Assembly (NCBI GenBank): GCA_964511645.1
Contig: CAZEGV010000078.1
Span: forward strand, 1 to 10,361
DNA from: CAZEGV01 sp964511645
GTDB taxonomy: Bacteria; Bacteroidota; Bacteroidia; Cytophagales; JAAEPT01
Length of the DNA stretch: 10,361 nucleotides
Reading direction: 5' to 3'
This document shows positions 6,587 to 10,361 of the stretch, in pieces. Under the pieces are notes generated by a model. The model was given only the letters and a program-made list of their open reading frames with translations, was not told the origin of the DNA and did no database searches. The position numbers and the translations under genes were made by a program. Every line of letters starts with the position of its first letter. Within the stretch, counting starts at the first letter, position 1.

Positions 6587-8902
6587 ATGTATAAAAATTA
6601 TCTTAAGGCATTGATCACATGCCTATTATCGTTGTTTAGCACACTATTGTTTGCTCAAGAAGTCAAAGGAACAATCATTGATAAATACTCTCATGAACCT
6701 ATTGTTTTTGCTTCTGTTGTAAATACCACGACAAAAGCTATTACACAAACTGATTTACAAGGAAAATTTACGATTAATGGAGTAAATGATTCTTTGAAAA
6801 TTGCTGTTTTTGGTTACCCTGTAAAAATCATTATAGGAAAATCAAAGATGATGGTAGAGTTAGAAATGTCTACTATTATGTTAGAACAAATAGTGATTAC
6901 GGTAAGTAGAGGACAAGAAAAACGTACAGAAACACCTGTCGCTATCACCTCAATTAGTACACAAACACTAGAAGACAACAAACCAACAACTATAGACCAA
7001 GTACTTAACCAAACGCCTGGTGTGTACATGGTCAATTTAGGAAATGAACAACACTCAATGAGTATTCGCCAACCATTTTCTTACAAAGGAGTTTATTTGT
7101 ATCTCGAAGATGGCTTACCAATACGTCCTACTGGTATATTTAACCATAACTCATTATTGGAAATGAATATGGCAAATATTAGTAAAATCGAACTAATAAG
7201 AGGACCAGCTTCCAGTATGTATGGTGCTGAAGCTATCGGTGGAGCGGTTAATTTTATCACAAACAAACCTTCTGCTCTTCCTACTGCCTATGTAAGTATG
7301 CAAAGAAATAATTTAGGATATAGACGAACCGATTTTAAAGCTTCTACCACTTACAAAAAATTGGGTGTAGGTATTGGTGGATATTATGCTCAAAGACGAG
7401 AAGGATATATTGAACAAAGTGATTTTGATAAACTAGCTTTAAGTTTAAACATGAACTATCAAATTAGTGGGCTTTCAGAATTATTACTTTCCACAACCTA
7501 CATTGATTATCTTTCTGATATGACAGGCTCATTGGATAGTACCGATTTTCATGAAGAAAATTACACCTCAAAACAAACTTTCACCAATAGAGATGTAATG
7601 GCTTTTCGTACAAAATTACAGTATAACCATTACTGGAAAAACAACTCTAAAACATCTATCGCTGGATATTTTAGAAATAACTATATCAAACAAAACCCTT
7701 CATACCGTGTGAAAGATGATTACAAACCATGGAAACACAAAGGAGACAAAAACCTTGCTCATGGCGAACAAAATAATAATACTTACACAAGTTATGGTTT
7801 TGTTGCTCAGCATAGTGAAAAATTCAAAAATAAAAAACTATCAGCTTTAGGAGGTATCTCTTTGGATTATTCACCTGCTAGTTATCTAGCCAATTACATT
7901 AGTATTTACAAAACAAATGATGGATATTATGATGATTTCACTCCTTCGGATAGTCTGTTAGCAGATTATAATGTTAATCTAATCAATGTTGGAGTTTACG
8001 CACAAGCAGGTTACAAGATTACCAAAAACTTAAAAGCTATAGGTGGATTACGTTTTGATAATTTTATTTATGATTACAAAAATGACCTTGATAGTAATGC
8101 GTATTCAGGTGTACCCGATTCAAAAGATGTATTTAGTAGTTTTACTCCAAAACTGGGTTTAACTTATGATTTTAAAAAACACCGTGGACTATATATCAAT
8201 TATAGTCAAGGATTTGTTCCTCCTCAAGTAGGGGAATTATACAGAGGTGTAAAAGTACCTAATTTAAACCCAGCTACTTACTCAAACTATGAAATAGGTG
8301 GATGGGCTGGTTTCGGAAATAAAAAAGGTAGAATAGATATTTCTCTTTACCGCATGGATGGAAGTAATGAAGTTATTTCTGTGAAAAATGATGATGGTTC
8401 AAGAGAAAATAAAAATGCTGGAGAAACCAAACATCAAGGAATAGAATACAATATTCAATACGAGGTTATTAAAGGGTTAAGAGTTCGTCTTGGAGGTTCA
8501 AATGCAAGTCATACCTTTATTGATTATGTTGAAAAAGGAAAAAACTATACTGACAAAGAAATGCCAGGAGCACCTAAATGGTTAGCAAACGCACAAGCTA
8601 CTTACAAACCGCAGAAAAAATTAAAAGATTTTCGTATCAGTCTTGAATGGCAACATGTCAATAAATACTATATGGATGCTATGAATAAAAAAGAATATAA
8701 AGGATACGATGCTTTTAATTTAAGAATGGGATACAAATACAAATCGTTTGAATTGTGGGCAAACCTCATGAATCTAACAAACAAATTGTATGCAACCAAC
8801 GCCTCTGCTTCGGCTTGGGGAACGAGCTACAGACCAGGTGAACCAATAAATTTAACTCTTGGTGTGGCTTACAAATTAAAAAAAAATATTTCTAATCAAT
8901 AA
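6587..8902 (+). CDS. TonB-dependent outer-membrane receptor
   Basis: This 771-residue receptor has a signal peptide at about 1-23 (ending LFAQ). A carboxypeptidase-regulatory-like domain typical of Bacteroidota follows at about 25-95 (GTIIDKYSHEPIVFASVV...DLQGKF). A TonB-box-like stretch, EQIVITVSRG, lies at 100-109, and the plug at about 113-228 ends in the conserved IELIRGPASSMYGAEAIGGA segment (201-220). The remaining residues form a large beta-barrel closing with LTLGVAYKL. Such receptors import a ligand across the outer membrane using TonB-ExbBD energy. No SusD-like partner follows, so a glycan Sus-type role is unlikely. The ligand is not readable from the sequence. The flanking Cys-motif proteins hint at a metal or metal complex. 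ATG 6587 directly precedes a good signal peptide. A strong hairpin follows the stop. Confidence 0.92.
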   Translation: MYKNYLKALITCLLSLFSTLLFAQEVKGTIIDKYSHEPIVFASVVNTTTKAITQTDLQGKFTINGVNDSLKIAVFGYPVKIIIGKSKMMVELEMSTIMLEQIVITVSRGQEKRTETPVAITSISTQTLEDNKPTTIDQVLNQTPGVYMVNLGNEQHSMSIRQPFSYKGVYLYLEDGLPIRPTGIFNHNSLLEMNMANISKIELIRGPASSMYGAEAIGGAVNFITNKPSALPTAYVSMQRNNLGYRRTDFKASTTYKKLGVGIGGYYAQRREGYIEQSDFDKLALSLNMNYQISGLSELLLSTTYIDYLSDMTGSLDSTDFHEENYTSKQTFTNRDVMAFRTKLQYNHYWKNNSKTSIAGYFRNNYIKQNPSYRVKDDYKPWKHKGDKNLAHGEQNNNTYTSYGFVAQHSEKFKNKKLSALGGISLDYSPASYLANYISIYKTNDGYYDDFTPSDSLLADYNVNLINVGVYAQAGYKITKNLKAIGGLRFDNFIYDYKNDLDSNAYSGVPDSKDVFSSFTPKLGLTYDFKKHRGLYINYSQGFVPPQVGELYRGVKVPNLNPATYSNYEIGGWAGFGNKKGRIDISLYRMDGSNEVISVKNDDGSRENKNAGETKHQGIEYNIQYEVIKGLRVRLGGSNASHTFIDYVEKGKNYTDKEMPGAPKWLANAQATYKPQKKLKDFRISLEWQHVNKYYMDAMNKKEYKGYDAFNLRMGYKYKSFELWANLMNLTNKLYATNASASAWGTSYRPGEPINLTLGVAYKLKKNISNQ

Positions 8903-8914
8903 ATTTAATTAATT

Positions 8915-8946
8915 TACCCTCTCTTTTTTTGCTTAAAGAGAGGGTA
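8915..8946. terminator. Strong hairpin between receptor and BNR-protein genes
   Basis: TACCCTCTCTTT (8915-8926) and AAAGAGAGGGTA (8935-8946) form a perfect 12-bp stem with an 8-nt loop, starting 13 nt after the receptor stop and followed by TTTATTT. It looks like an intrinsic terminator. The next gene starts only 16 nt beyond it, with no room for a separate promoter, so it may act as a partial terminator or mRNA-stabilising element that lowers expression of the downstream gene. Confidence 0.7.
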
Positions 8947-8962
8947 TTTATTTCACATACTT

Positions 8963-10150
8963 ATGAAAACTATACTTTATTATTTCTTCATATTGTTTGT
9001 TCCTTTTGTATTACTTTCTCAAAAAAATACAATTTCAAACAATGACTTTATGGCAGATTGCCCTTTCTTAACTAAAAACCAAAACAATGACCCTGTTTTG
9101 TGTTGGGTAGAAGGTGAAAAAGAAAATACACAAATGGTTTATTCTATTTCAACAAATAATGGAGAAGGTTTTGAAAAAAACATTTATATTCAGCACACTA
9201 AAGGTTTGTCTCCTCATCATGAAAGTATGCCTAAAATAGCCTTTAAATCGAACGGAACGATTGTCGCTGTTTTTCAAAAAAGAGTACCAACTACAAACAA
9301 CCGTTTTGCAGGAGCAATTTATTACACACAATCTTTTGATGATGGACTAAATTGGACAAAACCTCAATATTTACACGCAGACACAACACAAGGTATTGGA
9401 CGTTCTTTTTTTGATATCGCTGTGCTACCTGATGGAGAAATAGGTGCGATTTGGTTAGATGGAAGAAAAAAAAGAAAAGATGGCTCTTCATTGTTTTTTG
9501 CTAAAACAAAAGAAAAAATTGGTTTTCAAAATGAAATAGAAATTGCTAAAAAAACTTGCCAATGTTGTCGAACAGAAATTTATGTGGATCAACAAAAAAA
9601 TATCAGTATTTCATTTCGAAAAATATTTAAGACTAATAGTTTGGACAATATTAGAGATATGGCATATTTGGTTTCAGGAGATAATGGAAAAACATTTTCT
9701 AAACTAAAAAGAGTAAGTGAGGATAATTGGGTAATCAATGGATGTCCACATACTGGACCTACAATCACATCGAATAATAAACAATTAGACTTTTTTTGGT
9801 TTACCATGGGAAATGGTGAAGGAGTTTACCATACAATAAAAAAATATGGAAAAAACTTTCAGCCAAGAAAATTAATAAACGCTCACGCTAGACATCCTCA
9901 AGCAAGTAGTTTATCCAATGGAAAAGCTGTTTTAGTTTGGGATGAAAACTTCAAAACCAACACTTCTTACATCAATCGCATTGGTGTAATGGTCTGTAAT
10001 ACTGAAAAAAAAGCAAATTATATTACCCCTATGACTATCGACGCTGATCATCCTGTAGTTTTGGGATTAAATAAAAACAAAATATTAGTTGCTTGGGTAC
10101 AATTCCAGAATAATAAATCAGAAATTGTTACTCAACTCATTTCATTTTAA
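8963..10150 (+). CDS. Secreted BNR/sialidase-fold protein with a CxCC motif
   Basis: This 395-residue protein has a signal peptide at about 1-19 and no lipobox. Its repeats look like a sialidase-type beta-propeller, with Asp-box motifs at 63-70 (degenerate, STNNGEGF), 124-131 (SFDDGLNW) and 238-245 (SGDNGKTF). It would probably be annotated as an exo-alpha-sialidase. However, where true sialidases carry Arg-Ile-Pro I read Ser88-Met89-Pro90, so I doubt sialidase activity. Notable instead are Cys199-Gln-Cys201-Cys202-Arg, Gly260-Cys261-Pro-His263 in NGCPHTGP, and Cys33, Cys47 and Cys344. These suggest a metal- or redox-related periplasmic role (inference). The gene follows the TonB-dependent receptor after 60 bp, across a strong hairpin, and is probably part of the same locus. 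Propeller-fold confidence is fairly high, function low. Confidence 0.8.
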   Translation: MKTILYYFFILFVPFVLLSQKNTISNNDFMADCPFLTKNQNNDPVLCWVEGEKENTQMVYSISTNNGEGFEKNIYIQHTKGLSPHHESMPKIAFKSNGTIVAVFQKRVPTTNNRFAGAIYYTQSFDDGLNWTKPQYLHADTTQGIGRSFFDIAVLPDGEIGAIWLDGRKKRKDGSSLFFAKTKEKIGFQNEIEIAKKTCQCCRTEIYVDQQKNISISFRKIFKTNSLDNIRDMAYLVSGDNGKTFSKLKRVSEDNWVINGCPHTGPTITSNNKQLDFFWFTMGNGEGVYHTIKKYGKNFQPRKLINAHARHPQASSLSNGKAVLVWDENFKTNTSYINRIGVMVCNTEKKANYITPMTIDADHPVVLGLNKNKILVAWVQFQNNKSEIVTQLISF

Positions 10151-10208
10151 TTCGTAAAAAATAAAATCTTGTAAATCAAGTTAGCGTTTGCTAATATTAA
10201 TAACGTGA
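10151..10208. other. Short AT-rich spacer with a weak hairpin
   Basis: TTAGC (10181-10185) and GCTAA (10190-10194) form a 5-bp stem with a GTTT loop, followed by TATTAATAA. It might be a weak terminator for the BNR-protein gene, but the stem is short and the T-tract poor. Confidence 0.25.
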
Positions 10209-10274
10209 AAGGATAATAGTAAAACTCGATTTAAAGTAGAGCGTACTTTTGGTGGGATAAAAAGAGAGGAATGA
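10209..10274 (+). pseudogene. IS5-like transposase C-terminal fragment
   Basis: The frame 10209-10274 encodes KDNSK followed by TRFKVERTFGGIKREE and a stop. R-x-x-VERTFGxIKR is a strongly conserved C-terminal block of IS5-family (DDE) transposases and includes the catalytic glutamate. A stop codon (10206-10208) immediately precedes it, and the usual residues after IKR are missing, so only about 21 codons remain. It is a degraded relic and cannot be functional. The IS-end-like sequence at 10283-10298 follows directly, consistent with an internally deleted element. Confidence 0.7.
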
Positions 10275-10285
10275 TTACACGAGTT

Positions 10286-10321
10286 TTGCAACGGTCTTAA
10301 GAAGATTCAAGACCGTTGCAA
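10286..10321. repeat. Head-to-head IS-end inverted repeat
   Basis: TTGCAACGGTCTT (10286-10298) and AAGACCGTTGCAA (10309-10321) are perfect 13-bp complements separated by 10 nt. The left arm follows the transposase relic and would be its right terminal repeat. The right arm has the orientation of a left terminal repeat and could begin a second element extending beyond the window. An alternative is a simple hairpin terminator, but no T-tract follows. Confidence 0.55.
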
Positions 10322-10350
10322 GGTGAGTAGTTTATTTTTCCAAAATTTTG

Positions 10351-10358
10351 TATCTTTA
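10351..10358 (+). promoter_or_regulatory. Possible -7 promoter element at the right edge
   Basis: TATCTTTA differs from the Bacteroidota -7 consensus TAnnTTTG only in the last base. It lies 29 bp inside the putative left end of a second insertion sequence, where a transposase promoter would be expected. No TTTG box lies at the right distance upstream, and the gene itself would be outside the window. Confidence 0.3.
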
Positions 10359-10361
10359 TGC

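Noticed and set aside
8963..10150. Sialidase acting with the TonB receptor in host-glycan foraging
   Set aside because: There is no SusD partner, no other glycosidase in the window, and the RIP arginine is not visible, whereas a CxCC motif is present.

Overview
The window looks like chromosome of a low-GC member of the Bacteroidota, most probably a flavobacterium. The basis is AT-rich DNA, absence of clear Shine-Dalgarno sequences, a TAnnTTTG-type promoter, a two-gene cobalamin-dependent methionine synthase, and a TonB-dependent receptor with an N-terminal carboxypeptidase-regulatory-like domain. Genus and species cannot be fixed from the sequence alone.

Left half (about 417-5280): a one-carbon/methionine operon. 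A SAM-I-type riboswitch (430-534) precedes three closely packed plus-strand genes: the homocysteine-methyltransferase module of MetH (614-1606), the folate/B12/reactivation modules of MetH (1609-4317) and MetF (4324-5280). MetF makes 5-methyl-THF, the split MetH passes the methyl group through cobalamin to homocysteine, and the S-adenosylmethionine made from methionine is the expected riboswitch ligand.

Repeat-rich spacers lie on both sides of this operon (1-430 and 5281-5820) and again at 6199-6586. They hold two unrelated dispersed repeat families. One is a MITE-like element of about 160 bp with inverted ends (1-51 partial, 5290-5449, 6321-6479). The other is a palindromic repeat with conserved outer halves and a variable centre (256-326 and about 5477-5646).

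Right half (5821-10150): a possible envelope metal-handling locus. It encodes a small N-terminally hydrophobic protein with a Cys-x-Gly-x-Cys motif, a TonB-dependent outer-membrane receptor, and a secreted BNR/sialidase-fold protein carrying a Cys-x-Cys-Cys motif but lacking the usual sialidase RIP arginine. A strong hairpin separates the last two genes. The metal (perhaps copper) role is inference from cysteine motifs and gene order.

Right edge (10209-10361): debris of an IS5-like element. It consists of a transposase C-terminal fragment, a right-end-like sequence, and the same end in opposite orientation, which may begin another insertion sequence beyond the window. A solo copy of the end sequence lies at 5664-5679.
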